A stretch of 40,257 bases of DNA from an uncultured Eubacteriales bacterium (GTDB lineage: Bacteria; Bacillota; Clostridia; Christensenellales; Borkfalkiaceae). This document shows positions 15,745-24,872 of the stretch, piece after piece. The stretch lies in the NCBI GenBank assembly GCA_900548285.1, contig URKE01000014.1:1-40257 (forward strand), read 5' to 3'. The position numbers and the translations under genes are program-made. Position 1 is the stretch's first letter, and the number at the start of each line of letters is the position of its first letter. The notes under the pieces were generated by a model. The model made no database searches, was not told where the DNA came from, and was given only the letters and a program-made list of their open reading frames with translations.

Positions 15745-18438
15745 TTATTCCGATTTCAGAAGATAACGTTTTTCAAAGTAATAAGTCGTTACGAAGAGCG
15801 AAAGCGCGAGAATTATCATTGCCGCCGCTTTCACCGCGTTTCTCTTGCTGTTTTTAACGATGAGATCGTTTTTTACGTATCCGATTTTTCCGTCGTAAAC
15901 GATTTTCGCGTAGTCGCCGGAAACGGAAAGCAGAATGACTTGTTTATAAGACGTGATTTCGTCGGTTACGGTGGTGAGATCTTCGGCGTAAACCGTCGCG
16001 CCGTTTTTCGCGTAAACGTAAGCGTTTCCGAGCGCGGCGTATTCCGTTTCCGACAAATAATTTTCCGCAACGAACGTCTTGGGGATAAATCCTTCCGCGT
16101 CGCCGATTTTCACGACGTAATAGTCGTCGCCGTTGAAATTCAGTTCGCCTGTAATCGCGATTTTATCGTATTTTTTCGCCGTGGCGGCTGCCGCGTAAAC
16201 TTTTCTCAGCGCGGGCAAGCCGTAAGTTCTGAAATCGGTCATCGCGTAAGCCGTTTTTTCGAGAGGTGTAACGCCGAACGCGCTTGTTTCGATAAAGTCG
16301 GTTTTGCGGGCTATCGCGGCGTGATTGTCGTTGATGACGAGATAATATTTTCCGCCGAGATCTTTCACCGCGTAAGAGTTTTTGCCGTCCTCTATGGCGA
16401 ATTTCTCAAACGCGAAGAATTCGCTCGAAAGTTCCGAGGCTTTTATCTCGAAGAGTTTCGCGCCCGTTCTCAGTTTTCCGTAGGTTTCGTTTTTCGAATA
16501 ATCGAAAGAGAAATCGGACGGAATATCGATCGTGTAAGGCGTCGAGATTCCGAGATCCGCGTGAGCGGAAGAGCGGAGAATAAGTCCTTCGAAGATGAAG
16601 TAAGCGTATGCCGAATCGCACCCCGCGCACATTGCGGTGGCCGGTTTTATCGTTCCGAGGTTGCCCGAGGTTTCGAGCGTTCTCGAGAAAACTTTTTCCG
16701 CGCCGTTATAACATTCCGTGAGATTATTCTCGTAAAGCAGATAAATTTTACCGTCCAGATCGGTTTGCATCGAAAGAAGATTTTTCGATACGGGAACCCT
16801 TACCATGTGCGATTTTACGCCGTTTTCGTATTTATAGACGTCGTAACCGCTCCCTCCGGGAATTTTAACCGAGAAGTAAAGCGAGTTGAACGGGTCTACG
16901 GCAAGGTTTGTCGCCGCGCCGTCGATATCGTCGAATCTCGCCGTCTGAACAAGTCCGGGCGAAGAACTCGCCGTGTCGAGCGAGAACAGAACGGGGTGGT
17001 TGAGTTGCGAGCCGATAAAGTAAAACACGCCGTCCATGCAAGCGATGTCCCTGATCTGTATGCTCGAAAGATTTTCGGAGGAATCGAATATTTTTTCCAG
17101 CCCGAGAATGGGGTTTTCGTCGTCCGCGGCGGTGATTTTCGCCACCGTGATTTTAGACGTGAGATTGGTTGAGTTAAACGTGGAATAAGCGACGTAATCG
17201 CCGTAAACCGCAAATTCGTCCACCGACGACTCGAGGTCTATTCTGTGGTACGTTCTGTTTTCGGGTACGTCGTCCGCGTTGCCGATTACGACTATTCTGT
17301 CCTCGTCGAGTGCGTAAATATTGTCGCCGTACATCGTGATATCCTGAGCCTTGCCGGTCAGTCTGTTGACGGCTTTGGAGTTCGTCGTTATCGCGAAGTC
17401 GGTGAATTTGCCTTTGTCGAGGTCGAATTCCTGAACGGCGTTAATGGAGTTTTTCGGGTCGGAATTGTCGGAATCGACTACCCAGAGTTTTCCGTCCACA
17501 ACGCACAAGCCCTGCGGATTCCAAAGTTTTCCGAGATCTCTTTCGCCCTCTTCCGAAACTCTGCAGATTTCCGTGGTTTCGGGCGTCGAATCGGACGGGT
17601 TGACCGAAAACAGACCTTCGCTCGTGGAGTAAAACAGTTCGTTGCCCGTTTCTTTGCTTTGGGCGAGAGATTTCACGTTTTCCACGCCGGTGACGATTTT
17701 CCTCGCGACGGAGTTGACGGGGGAATATTCGAAAATCGCTTTGGCGTCGTTGGAGTGGAAGAAAGTTTTTTCGTTATCCGCAAGGTATATCGCGGTAAGC
17801 CCCGTTATTTCGTAACAGTATTTATTTTCCGATTTCTGCGTAAACGCGAGCGAACCGTCCTCCGCGACGGAAAGGTCGTAATAAATGACGGCGCTGTTCG
17901 TCGTGACGGCTATCATATCTCCGTAAACGGAAAAACCGTAACTGCACGAAAGTCCTGCCGATACCTGCGGGCGGTTGCCTGCCGAATCGAAATCGGAAAC
18001 GTCGATGTAATAGATGTTCGACCACTGAGTGAAGATGAGAAAGTTTTTATATTTCGCTATCGACGGAACGCCTATCGCGGACGAACCGTCTATTTTTATC
18101 GAGCGGAACTGTTCGCTTCCCGTTTCTCCCGAGCATTTATAAATCACAATCGCGCCCGCATGCGAAATCGCGACGAACGTATCGCCGTCGTCCTCGTAGC
18201 GGCATATCGCGTAAGGGTTATCGAGTTTGTAATACTGAAGATAACTCGTCGGCAAGAAAATGTCGGTGGCGATCGGATCGCCGGAAACTCCCGCGTCGCC
18301 CGTATCGTTTCCTTCCGCAAGGGCTTTGCTTACGGAGAAAACGCCTCCGTTTTTCGAACCCGCCGGAATCGACGGCGAGAGCGATAACGCCGAGAATAAA
18401 AATATTAAGATTAAAAGAGCGGTGGTTAATTTTTTCAT
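15745..18438 (-). CDS. Secreted beta-propeller/SH3 protein with C-terminal membrane anchor
   Basis: An 897-residue extracytoplasmic protein of unknown role. A signal peptide spans about 1-27 (MKKLTTALLILIFLFSALSL). Residues about 60-650 repeat a YDxSVAEDG / GDxIYALDED pattern that looks like beta-propeller blades of NHL or WD type. Two SH3-like modules follow (about 730-780, GFIPKTFVAENYL; about 800-860, AKIVYDGKIGYVKNDLIV). A single helix near 870-890 ends in a short KRYLLKSE tail, so the protein is held in the membrane with the large part outside. The SH3-plus-terminal-helix architecture recurs in the gene at 19404-20174. It is monocistronic with its own promoter. A peptidoglycan-binding scaffold is plausible but not shown. 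Confidence 0.8.
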   Translation of the reverse strand: MKKLTTALLILIFLFSALSLSPSIPAGSKNGGVFSVSKALAEGNDTGDAGVSGDPIATDIFLPTSYLQYYKLDNPYAICRYEDDGDTFVAISHAGAIVIYKCSGETGSEQFRSIKIDGSSAIGVPSIAKYKNFLIFTQWSNIYYIDVSDFDSAGNRPQVSAGLSCSYGFSVYGDMIAVTTNSAVIYYDLSVAEDGSLAFTQKSENKYCYEITGLTAIYLADNEKTFFHSNDAKAIFEYSPVNSVARKIVTGVENVKSLAQSKETGNELFYSTSEGLFSVNPSDSTPETTEICRVSEEGERDLGKLWNPQGLCVVDGKLWVVDSDNSDPKNSINAVQEFDLDKGKFTDFAITTNSKAVNRLTGKAQDITMYGDNIYALDEDRIVVIGNADDVPENRTYHRIDLESSVDEFAVYGDYVAYSTFNSTNLTSKITVAKITAADDENPILGLEKIFDSSENLSSIQIRDIACMDGVFYFIGSQLNHPVLFSLDTASSSPGLVQTARFDDIDGAATNLAVDPFNSLYFSVKIPGGSGYDVYKYENGVKSHMVRVPVSKNLLSMQTDLDGKIYLLYENNLTECYNGAEKVFSRTLETSGNLGTIKPATAMCAGCDSAYAYFIFEGLILRSSAHADLGISTPYTIDIPSDFSFDYSKNETYGKLRTGAKLFEIKASELSSEFFAFEKFAIEDGKNSYAVKDLGGKYYLVINDNHAAIARKTDFIETSAFGVTPLEKTAYAMTDFRTYGLPALRKVYAAAATAKKYDKIAITGELNFNGDDYYVVKIGDAEGFIPKTFVAENYLSETEYAALGNAYVYAKNGATVYAEDLTTVTDEITSYKQVILLSVSGDYAKIVYDGKIGYVKNDLIVKNSKRNAVKAAAMIILALSLFVTTYYFEKRYLLKSE

Positions 18439-18518
18439 TCGTATTTCCGTGCGCCGTAACGGCTTTGCGTCGGCGTTTTGATTACTTGTTTTGAGTGTAT
18501 AATTATACGCTTAAATAA

Positions 18519-18546
18519 ATTATAACATACTTTTTTGAAAAAGCAA
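18519..18546 (-). promoter_or_regulatory. Putative promoter of the beta-propeller gene
   Basis: On the minus strand, TTGCTT (18546-18541), 16 bases, TATAAT (18524-18519). Just downstream, GTATAATTATAC (18497-18508) is a perfect 12-base palindrome that could be an operator. Confidence 0.5.
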
Positions 18547-18717
18547 ATACTTTGACAATTTTTTTCCGAGTTTTTTTGTTCGACAGATTTCGACGCTCTC
18601 CGACAAATTTTTGAAATAAATTACGACAGACATATGTCATATTTCTTTTTGTATTATACAACACGAACAAATGTTCGCTTTTCAAATATTTTTTTAAAAA
18701 AAAGGTACAGAAAAGTC

Positions 18718-18745
18718 TTGAAAAACAAAAGCGGACGAATATAAT
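18718..18745 (+). promoter_or_regulatory. Promoter of the sigma-region-4-like gene
   Basis: TTGAAA 18718-18723, 16 bases, TATAAT 18740-18745. The leader is about 30 bases. Confidence 0.7.
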
Positions 18746-18780
18746 CCGGGTTATAAAAAATTCAAAGGGAGGAGTTGCGA

Positions 18781-19407
18781 ATGTTTATCGAACAAAAAGC
18801 GTTGCTCAGAAGCCTCGATCAGATAAGCGGAATAATCGAGAGTATGGACAGGAGGTTTATGTTGAAAGCCATAGGGAGTTTTTCTTGCAGACTTCCTGCG
18901 GAGGCGCAGGCGAACAGACTTATCGAACTCACCGAACGCAAAAAGATTCTTTTGATTCTGCGGCTTGATATTTACGAGGCTCTCCGCGCTTTAAAACCCG
19001 AGTACAGACGAATTCTTGCGGAAAAGTACGGATTCGACGAAGAAAAGAGAGGCGTAACCGACGAAAAGAACAGAAGTTATTATAAAAAACTCGCCCTGGC
19101 GACCGGGAAATTCGTCAAGGCGCTCGAAAGCGGAGGACTTACTGCCGAGAAAATACGTACCCTCGCGACTGCTTTTCATTTTCTGAGCGAGGCGATCGCC
19201 GTGGAAAAATCTCACTCGATAAGCGCGGCTAACTTCGGCGCGCTTAAAAACACTTCGGGCAAGAGTTTCAAACCTGCCGCCCCGAAACCGGAAGAAACCG
19301 AGCAGACCGGAACCGAGCAGGCCGAAACCGGGCAGACCGGAACCGAACAGACCGAAACCGAAATATCCGCGGCTGCGCGGACGGCGGAGAGTGAAAGCAA
19401 TGCTTAA
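18781..19407 (+). CDS. Small helical protein, sigma-region-4-like, with TEQ/TGQ tail
   Basis: A 208-residue protein not assigned to a family. The core (about 1-145) is helical and basic. Residues 60-115 (LRALKPEYRRILAEKYG... SYYKKLALATGKFVKAL) resemble the spacing of a sigma-70 region 4 or of phage late-regulator proteins, which commonly sit upstream of terminase genes; this is an inference from pattern only. Residues 172-195 form a low-complexity Thr-Glu-Gln-Gly tail built from short repeats (TEQTGTEQAETGQTG). ATG 18781 is chosen over the in-frame TTG 18775 because GGGAGGAG ends 6 bases upstream. It converges on the inverted SH3 gene; the stop codon overlaps that gene's end by 4 bases. Confidence 0.7.
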   Translation: MFIEQKALLRSLDQISGIIESMDRRFMLKAIGSFSCRLPAEAQANRLIELTERKKILLILRLDIYEALRALKPEYRRILAEKYGFDEEKRGVTDEKNRSYYKKLALATGKFVKALESGGLTAEKIRTLATAFHFLSEAIAVEKSHSISAANFGALKNTSGKSFKPAAPKPEETEQTGTEQAETGQTGTEQTETEISAAARTAESESNA

Positions 19408-20174
19408 TAATCGTCGTCGAATTCGTTCCCGGTTATGGCTTCGTCTTTCGCGCTCCCCTTTCCGGAGGGGCGGAAAAGCAGATAAACGATAGAAATGGCC
19501 ACAGCCGAAACGGCTATTATAACGGCGAGCTGAACGCCGTTCCCGAGCGAGGAAGAAGTCGTTTCGCTTTGCCCCGACATCGTTTCGCCCGCGCTTTCGT
19601 CAACGCTTTCTTCCTCGGGTTCCAATCTCGGTATTGCAAACGAAAAAACCGAGTTAATCGATATATAGCCGAGGTATTTATCTCCGGAAGTTGTGGAAAC
19701 AAGCCCGAAAACATACTTTTCTCCGTCGGGTTTTGCGAGTATTCCGTAATAATCGACGGTGCTGTTTTGCGTTATGGTTTCGGTTATCGTGAAGTCGGTG
19801 TCCTTATATAACATACAGGTCTGATTCACCGTCAGCGTAAGCGCGGGGTAAACGACCTGCGGAACTTCTTCGACGATATGGAGTTCGTCCGTTGCGACGT
19901 AACCTTTAGCCGACGGTTTTGCGGGGGTGTCGCCCCGATATTCCACTTTCGCGCTCACGCCGTTTATCGAAAGAACTTTAACGTAATACCCGTAAGGCAG
20001 AACGAACCAGGGAACGGTCAGGGAAGAATCCATATATAATATAACGTTTTCGGAGAGTACGCGCGAGTATCTCGTTTCGCCCGCCTCGGCGTAATATCGG
20101 GCGGAAAACAAACCCGAAAGCGGAAAGAGAGATATTACGAACAGCGCGATCGGCGCGATAAGACATTTTTTCAT
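19404..20174 (-). CDS. SH3-domain protein with signal peptide and C-terminal membrane helix
   Basis: A 256-residue exported protein. Signal peptide about 1-31 (MKKCLIAPIALFVISLFPLS). An SH3-like module at about 43-100 (VILYMDSSLTVPWFVLPYG ... GYVATDEL) and probably a second at about 115-180. A Glu/Ser-rich linker leads to a helix at 213-234 and a short acidic tail ending NEFDDDY. The large part would be outside the cell. It has the same architecture as the 897-residue neighbour. A TATAAT lies 11 bases before ATG 20174 with no ribosome binding site, so the mRNA may be leaderless. A much longer open frame to 21227 exists, but it runs antisense through the terminase gene and is rejected. Confidence 0.78.
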   Translation of the reverse strand: MKKCLIAPIALFVISLFPLSGLFSARYYAEAGETRYSRVLSENVILYMDSSLTVPWFVLPYGYYVKVLSINGVSAKVEYRGDTPAKPSAKGYVATDELHIVEEVPQVVYPALTLTVNQTCMLYKDTDFTITETITQNSTVDYYGILAKPDGEKYVFGLVSTTSGDKYLGYISINSVFSFAIPRLEPEEESVDESAGETMSGQSETTSSSLGNGVQLAVIIAVSAVAISIVYLLFRPSGKGSAKDEAITGNEFDDDY

Positions 20175-20249
20175 GGTAAAAAGATTATAACTTATCGTCG
20201 GGCGTGAAAAAAGGAATAAGAAAAGGAAAAAAAGGAGTTCTTGTCGTTT

Positions 20250-21680
20250 ATGACGGAAAAGGAAATAATAGAAGCGATACGGAAAATCGAAAACGAGCAG
20301 GAAAGACGAAAAAAACTGCCGATCAACAATTACAATACGGGGGAGAAAAAGCATCTCAAACAAATCGCGTTTCACAAGTGCCTTAAACGTAACCGTTGGG
20401 TTTTCGGCGGAAACAGAAGCGGGAAAACGGAATGCGGGGCGGTGGAAGCGATATATATGGCGAGGGGAATTCATCCTTACCGCAAGAACAGAAAAGACGT
20501 TTTCGGGTGGGTGGTGTCGCTGTCGCGCGAGGTGCAGAGGGACGTGGCGCAAAGCAAAATAATGAAATATCTCCCCAAAGAATGGATTTCCGAAATAATA
20601 ATGAGTTCGGGGCGGAAAGATTGCCCCGAAAACGGAATAATCGACCAGATAAAAATCAAAAACGTCTTCGGCGGAATTTCCACGATAGGTTTTAAAAGTT
20701 GCGATCAGGGCAGGGAAAAATTTCAGGGCAGTTCGCTCGATTTCGTCTGGTTCGACGAAGAGCCGCCCGAAGATATTTACCGCGAGTGCAAAATGCGCGT
20801 TATAGATAAATGCGGCGATATTTTCGGAACGATGACTCCGCTTAAAGGGCTTACATTCGTTTACGACGAGATTTTTTTCAACTCGGGAAATTCGCCCGAA
20901 GTGTGGTATGAGTTCGCCGAGTGGGCGGATAACCCCTTTTTGTCCGGGCGCGAAATAACCGATCTTTCGTCGTCGATGAGCAAGGAAGAACTCGATTCCC
21001 GCCGTTACGGCAGATTTTCCGCTTCGTCCGGGCTTGTTTATCCCGAATTCGACGAAAATATCCACGTCGTAGAGCCGTTTGTTCCGCCTTACGAGTGGCA
21101 GTGCAACATATCGATAGACCCGGGACTGAACAATCCTCTTTCCGCGCATTGGTATTACGTGGATTACGACGACAACGTATACGTCGTCGCCGAGCATTTC
21201 GAGGCGGGGAAAGACGTGGAGTATCACAGCCGCAGAATCAAAGAGATAAGCGATGAAATAGGCTGGCGGCGGGACGGCGACGGAAGAATACGCGCGCTCA
21301 TCGATTCGGCGGCTAATCAGAAAACGCTCGCCGCGCTCAAAAGCGTCACGGAATTATTCTGCGAACACGGCATACTCGTGAATCCGAACGTGAACAAGGA
21401 TTTATTTTCGGGTATCGCGAGGGTTAAAGAATATCTCAAAAACAAGAGAATTTTCATCTTCAGAAACTGCGTGAATCTTATCCGCGAACTGAAACGTTAC
21501 AGATGGAGCGAGGGCGACGTTCCCAAAAAAACGGACGACCATTGTCTTGACGAACTGCGGTATTTTATAATGTCAAGACCGCAGGTGAAACAGCCTCAGC
21601 CGCAGATGACGGCCGTTCAGAAGGACAAAGCGCGCCTTGCGAGGAAAATTTCCAAAAGCCGCAGGGCGGCGGCGCGATAA
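20250..21680 (+). CDS. terL: Orphan phage terminase large subunit (ATPase-nuclease)
   Basis: A 476-residue terminase large subunit, the motor that packages phage DNA into capsids. The N-terminal ATPase has Walker A GGNRSGKT 53-60, Walker B VWFDEE 166-171 (Asp169, Glu170) and the coupling motif FGTMTP 192-197. The C-terminal RNase-H-like nuclease keeps its acidic residues: Asp290 in SIDPG, Asp352 in IDSAANQKT and Asp434 in HCLDE. The length is normal for the family and all motifs look intact. No portal, capsid, tail, small terminase or integrase gene is nearby; housekeeping genes lie on both sides. It could be a domesticated or decaying prophage remnant. The start is ambiguous: AGGAG at 20232-20236 is 13 bases from ATG 20250 and 4 from an in-frame TTG at 20241. 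Confidence 0.88.
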   Translation: MTEKEIIEAIRKIENEQERRKKLPINNYNTGEKKHLKQIAFHKCLKRNRWVFGGNRSGKTECGAVEAIYMARGIHPYRKNRKDVFGWVVSLSREVQRDVAQSKIMKYLPKEWISEIIMSSGRKDCPENGIIDQIKIKNVFGGISTIGFKSCDQGREKFQGSSLDFVWFDEEPPEDIYRECKMRVIDKCGDIFGTMTPLKGLTFVYDEIFFNSGNSPEVWYEFAEWADNPFLSGREITDLSSSMSKEELDSRRYGRFSASSGLVYPEFDENIHVVEPFVPPYEWQCNISIDPGLNNPLSAHWYYVDYDDNVYVVAEHFEAGKDVEYHSRRIKEISDEIGWRRDGDGRIRALIDSAANQKTLAALKSVTELFCEHGILVNPNVNKDLFSGIARVKEYLKNKRIFIFRNCVNLIRELKRYRWSEGDVPKKTDDHCLDELRYFIMSRPQVKQPQPQMTAVQKDKARLARKISKSRRAAAR

Positions 21681-21734
21681 TTCGGCGGACTGATAATCGC
21701 CGGAGAGATAACCGTCGGACCGATAATCGACGGA
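21675..21734 (+). repeat. Four tandem 15-bp units starting at the terminase stop codon
   Basis: CGATAATTCGGCGGA, CTGATAATCGCCGGA, GAGATAACCGTCGGA and CCGATAATCGACGGA follow each other directly. The first contains the terminase stop TAA (21678-21680) and every unit contains GATAA. A GC hairpin (AACCGCCGC/GCGGCGGT, 21740-21768) without a T-tract follows. Confidence 0.75.
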
Positions 21735-22145
21735 ACGAAACCGCCGCGACCTGATAAACTGCGGCGGTGGCAATCCGGCGGCGCGATAAGATTCATCGCA
21801 TATCGTTTGCAAAAAAATTTTTTAACGAATATTTTTTTTATTACGGGCTTGTCTGCTTTTGCCCGGAAAACCTCGAAAACAGGTAAAAACGTTCCGAAAA
21901 AACACAAAAATACCGATTTTTTCACAATGTCGCGCGGCTACATTTTGTGAATAAAAAAATGCATAAATACAATATCTTGTGGTTTTTTTGTGCTAATGAG
22001 CAAAATGTTGCAACGGCAACACATATTGAGCCTGTCGTTGTGGTATACTTTGTGAGCCAGCCGAAAGGACGAAAACGCGGAGATGCCGCTCCGTTCGTCC
22101 GGCGGAACACTCAGAATATTTACAAGTTGAACAGAGGTGAGAAAA
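21735..22145 (+). promoter_or_regulatory. Intergenic control region of nrdD
   Basis: This holds an inverted repeat TTCACAATGT...ACATTTTGTGAA (21921-21951), then TACAATATCTTGTGG at 21968-21982, which resembles an NrdR box, and a second, weaker AGCAAAATGTTGCAA about 31 bases further on. TGGTATACT at 22041-22049 is an extended -10 element. The NrdR reading is from resemblance only. Confidence 0.4.
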
Positions 22146-24320
22146 ATGAAAATTATCAAGAGAAGCGGAGTAGAAGCGGCGTTCGATCGCAGTAAAATAA
22201 CAGCCGCGGTGACAAAGGCGAACGAATCGGTCGCGCAGGGGAAAAGACTCACCAAAAAACAGATCGAACTCATCGGCGATAACGTTACGGAGATTGCGTC
22301 GAACAGAAGAAGAGCGTTAAGCGTCGAAGAGATTCAGGATATCGTGGAAAACCAGATCATGGATCTCAAGGCGTTCGACGTGGCGAGAAAATATATAACT
22401 TACCGTTATACCCGTCAACTCGTCAGAAAATCCAACACCACCGACGAGCAGATTCTCAGCCTTATCGAATGTAACAACGAAGAGGTAAAGCAGGAGAACT
22501 CCAACAAAAACCCGACCGTGAACAGCGTTCAGAGGGATTATATGGCGGGCGAAGTGAGCAAGGACATCACCAAGAGGATCCTTCTGCCCAAAGAGATCGT
22601 CGACGCGCACGAAGCCGGCATAATCCATTTCCACGACGCCGATTATTTCGCTCAGCATATGCATAACTGCGACCTCGTAAACCTCGAGGATATGCTTCAG
22701 AACGGCACGGTCATAAGCGGCACGCTCATCGAAAAACCGCACAGTTTTTCCACGGCTTGCAACATCGCCACGCAGATAATCGCGCAGGTTGCCTCCAATC
22801 AGTACGGCGGGCAGTCCATTTCGCTCACGCATCTCGCTCCGTTCGTCGATATCAGCAGACAGAAAATCAGAAAACAAGTCACCGAGGAACTCAAAGAACT
22901 CGGCATCGACGACGAGGATAAAATAACCGAATTCACCGAGAAAAGGCTTCGCGACGAAGTTTCGAGGGGAATTCAGACGATACAGTATCAGGTGGTAACC
23001 CTGCTCACCACGAACGGTCAGGCTCCGTTCATAACGGTGTTCATGTACCTCAACGAGGCGAGAAGCGAACGCGAAAAAGCCGACCTCGCGATGATTATCG
23101 AGGAAACTCTTTTGCAGAGAATGAAGGGCGTGAAGAACGAATCGGGCGTTTATATTACCCCCGCGTTCCCCAAACTCATCTACGTTTTAGAGCCGGATAA
23201 CATCGAGGAGAATACGAAATATTGGTATCTCACCGTTCTTGCGGCAAAGTGTACGGCGAAACGTATGGTCCCGGACTATATTTCCGAGAAGAAAATGCTC
23301 GAATATAAGGTGGATAAAAACGGCGAGGGGCATTGCTACACCTGCATGGGTTGCAGAAGTTTCCTCACTCCTTACGTCGACGAAAACGGAAAACCGAAAT
23401 ATTACGGCAGATTCAATCAGGGCGTCGTCACGATAAACCTCGTGGACGTGGCGTTGTCGTCCGGCGGCGACGAAAAGAAATTCTGGGAGATTTTCGACCA
23501 GAGACTCGAACTTTGTTACAGAGCGTTGATGTGCCGACACAACAGACTTAAAGGCACTCTTTCGGACGCCGCGCCCATTTTGTGGCAGTACGGCGCGCTC
23601 GCAAGGCTGAAAAAGGGCGAAACGATCGATAAATTGCTTTACGGCGGTTATTCCACGATTTCTCTCGGCTACGCGGGGCTTTACGAATGCGTCAAATATA
23701 TGACGGGCAAATCGCATACGGATGCCGAAGCGAAACCGTTCGCTTTGAGCGTGATGCAGTATATGAACGATAAGTGCAAGGGCTGGAAAGCAAAGGAAAA
23801 CATCGACTTTTCGCTTTACGGCACTCCGCTCGAAAGCACCACTTATAAATTCGCGAAATGCCTGCAGAAGAGATTCGGCGTTATCCCGGGCGTGACCGAC
23901 AAGAGTTACATCACGAACAGTTATCACGTTCACGTTTCCGAGAAGATCGACGCGTTCACGAAACTGAAATTTGAAAGCGAATTCCAGCAACTTTCTCCCG
24001 GCGGGGCGATAAGTTACGTCGAAGTGCCGAACATGCAGAACAACATCGAAGCCGTTCTCGCGCTTATGAAGTACATTTACGAAAACATAATGTACGCCGA
24101 ACTCAACACCAAGAGCGATTATTGTCAGGTGTGCGGTTACGACGGCGAAATTCAGATAGTCACCGACGACGACGGAAAACTCGTATGGGAATGTCCGAAT
24201 TGCCACAACCGCGATCAGTCGAAGATGAACGTTGCGAGAAGAACGTGCGGATATATCGGCACGCAGTATTGGAATCAGGGCAGAACTCAGGAGATAAAAG
24301 AGAGAGTTTTGCACCTTTAA
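22146..24320 (+). CDS. nrdD: Anaerobic (class III) ribonucleoside-triphosphate reductase
   Basis: A 724-residue glycyl-radical enzyme that reduces ribonucleoside triphosphates to deoxynucleotides without oxygen. The N-terminal ATP-cone (about 1-95, MKIIKRSGVEAAFDRSKI) is the allosteric site. The catalytic barrel contains HMHNCDLVNLEDMLQNG, typical of the family. The C-terminal zinc site has CQVCG and CPNCHN, and the radical loop is RTCGYIG with Gly702. ATG 22146 follows AGAGGTGA; an in-frame GTG at 22137 is less likely. It forms a cluster with nrdG and dut. It shows that the host makes DNA precursors under anoxia. Confidence 0.97.
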   Translation: MKIIKRSGVEAAFDRSKITAAVTKANESVAQGKRLTKKQIELIGDNVTEIASNRRRALSVEEIQDIVENQIMDLKAFDVARKYITYRYTRQLVRKSNTTDEQILSLIECNNEEVKQENSNKNPTVNSVQRDYMAGEVSKDITKRILLPKEIVDAHEAGIIHFHDADYFAQHMHNCDLVNLEDMLQNGTVISGTLIEKPHSFSTACNIATQIIAQVASNQYGGQSISLTHLAPFVDISRQKIRKQVTEELKELGIDDEDKITEFTEKRLRDEVSRGIQTIQYQVVTLLTTNGQAPFITVFMYLNEARSEREKADLAMIIEETLLQRMKGVKNESGVYITPAFPKLIYVLEPDNIEENTKYWYLTVLAAKCTAKRMVPDYISEKKMLEYKVDKNGEGHCYTCMGCRSFLTPYVDENGKPKYYGRFNQGVVTINLVDVALSSGGDEKKFWEIFDQRLELCYRALMCRHNRLKGTLSDAAPILWQYGALARLKKGETIDKLLYGGYSTISLGYAGLYECVKYMTGKSHTDAEAKPFALSVMQYMNDKCKGWKAKENIDFSLYGTPLESTTYKFAKCLQKRFGVIPGVTDKSYITNSYHVHVSEKIDAFTKLKFESEFQQLSPGGAISYVEVPNMQNNIEAVLALMKYIYENIMYAELNTKSDYCQVCGYDGEIQIVTDDDGKLVWECPNCHNRDQSKMNVARRTCGYIGTQYWNQGRTQEIKERVLHL

Positions 24321-24349
24321 TCGACTTATAGGCGGACTATTACGATTTT

Positions 24350-24868
24350 ATGAATTACGGCGAAATAAAATTTTACGACATAGCCGACGGCGCGGGCGTA
24401 AGAACGTCGCTCTTCGTTTCGGGGTGCAGAAATTGTTGCGAGGATTGTTTCAATCGCGAAACGTGGTCGTTTTCTTACGGTAAACCATATACGCAAGAAA
24501 CGGAAAACGCGATCATCGAAAGCCTTAAACCCGATTATATCGCGGGGCTGAGTATTCTCGGCGGCGAGCCGTTTGAAAAAGAAAATCAACCGGAAGTTTT
24601 AAAACTCGTCGCGAGGGCGAAAAAAGAGTGCCCGGATAAAAGCGTATGGATATATTCCGGGTTCACTTTCGAGGAATTGCTTGGAGGTTCGAGAGCGTCG
24701 GGGCAAACCGCGGAAGAGATTTTAAAACTCGCGGACGTGCTTGTGGACGGGCGGTTCGACAAGACGAAAAAGAACATTTCCCTGAAGTTCAGAGGAAGCG
24801 AAAATCAGCGGATAATCGACTTAAAGCCTAGTTTATTGCAAAAAAAGGCGATTATAAAGGAGATCTGA
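24350..24868 (+). CDS. nrdG: Anaerobic RNR activating enzyme (radical SAM)
   Basis: A 172-residue radical-SAM protein that installs the glycyl radical on NrdD using S-adenosylmethionine and a 4Fe-4S cluster. The cluster ligands Cys26, Cys30 and Cys33 fit the CxxxCxxC pattern (GCRNCCEDC). GGEPF near residue 67 is the SAM-contact motif. The length is typical (about 155-175). The 29-base gap after nrdD and the same strand suggest an operon. The ribosome binding site is weak (AGGCGG). Confidence 0.95.
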   Translation: MNYGEIKFYDIADGAGVRTSLFVSGCRNCCEDCFNRETWSFSYGKPYTQETENAIIESLKPDYIAGLSILGGEPFEKENQPEVLKLVARAKKECPDKSVWIYSGFTFEELLGGSRASGQTAEEILKLADVLVDGRFDKTKKNISLKFRGSENQRIIDLKPSLLQKKAIIKEI

Positions 24869-24872
24869 AACT

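Noticed and set aside
20175..21227. N-terminal extension of the SH3 protein to 607 residues
   Set aside because: It runs antisense through the terminase gene, and the signal peptide begins at Met 20174.
18781..21734. A functional prophage
   Set aside because: Only a terminase and possibly one regulator-like gene are present; there are no structural, lysis or integration genes and no attachment sites.
21617..21925. 102-codon minus-strand frame with a signal-like start
   Set aside because: Two thirds lies antisense to the terminase gene and the tandem repeat; no ribosome binding site was seen.
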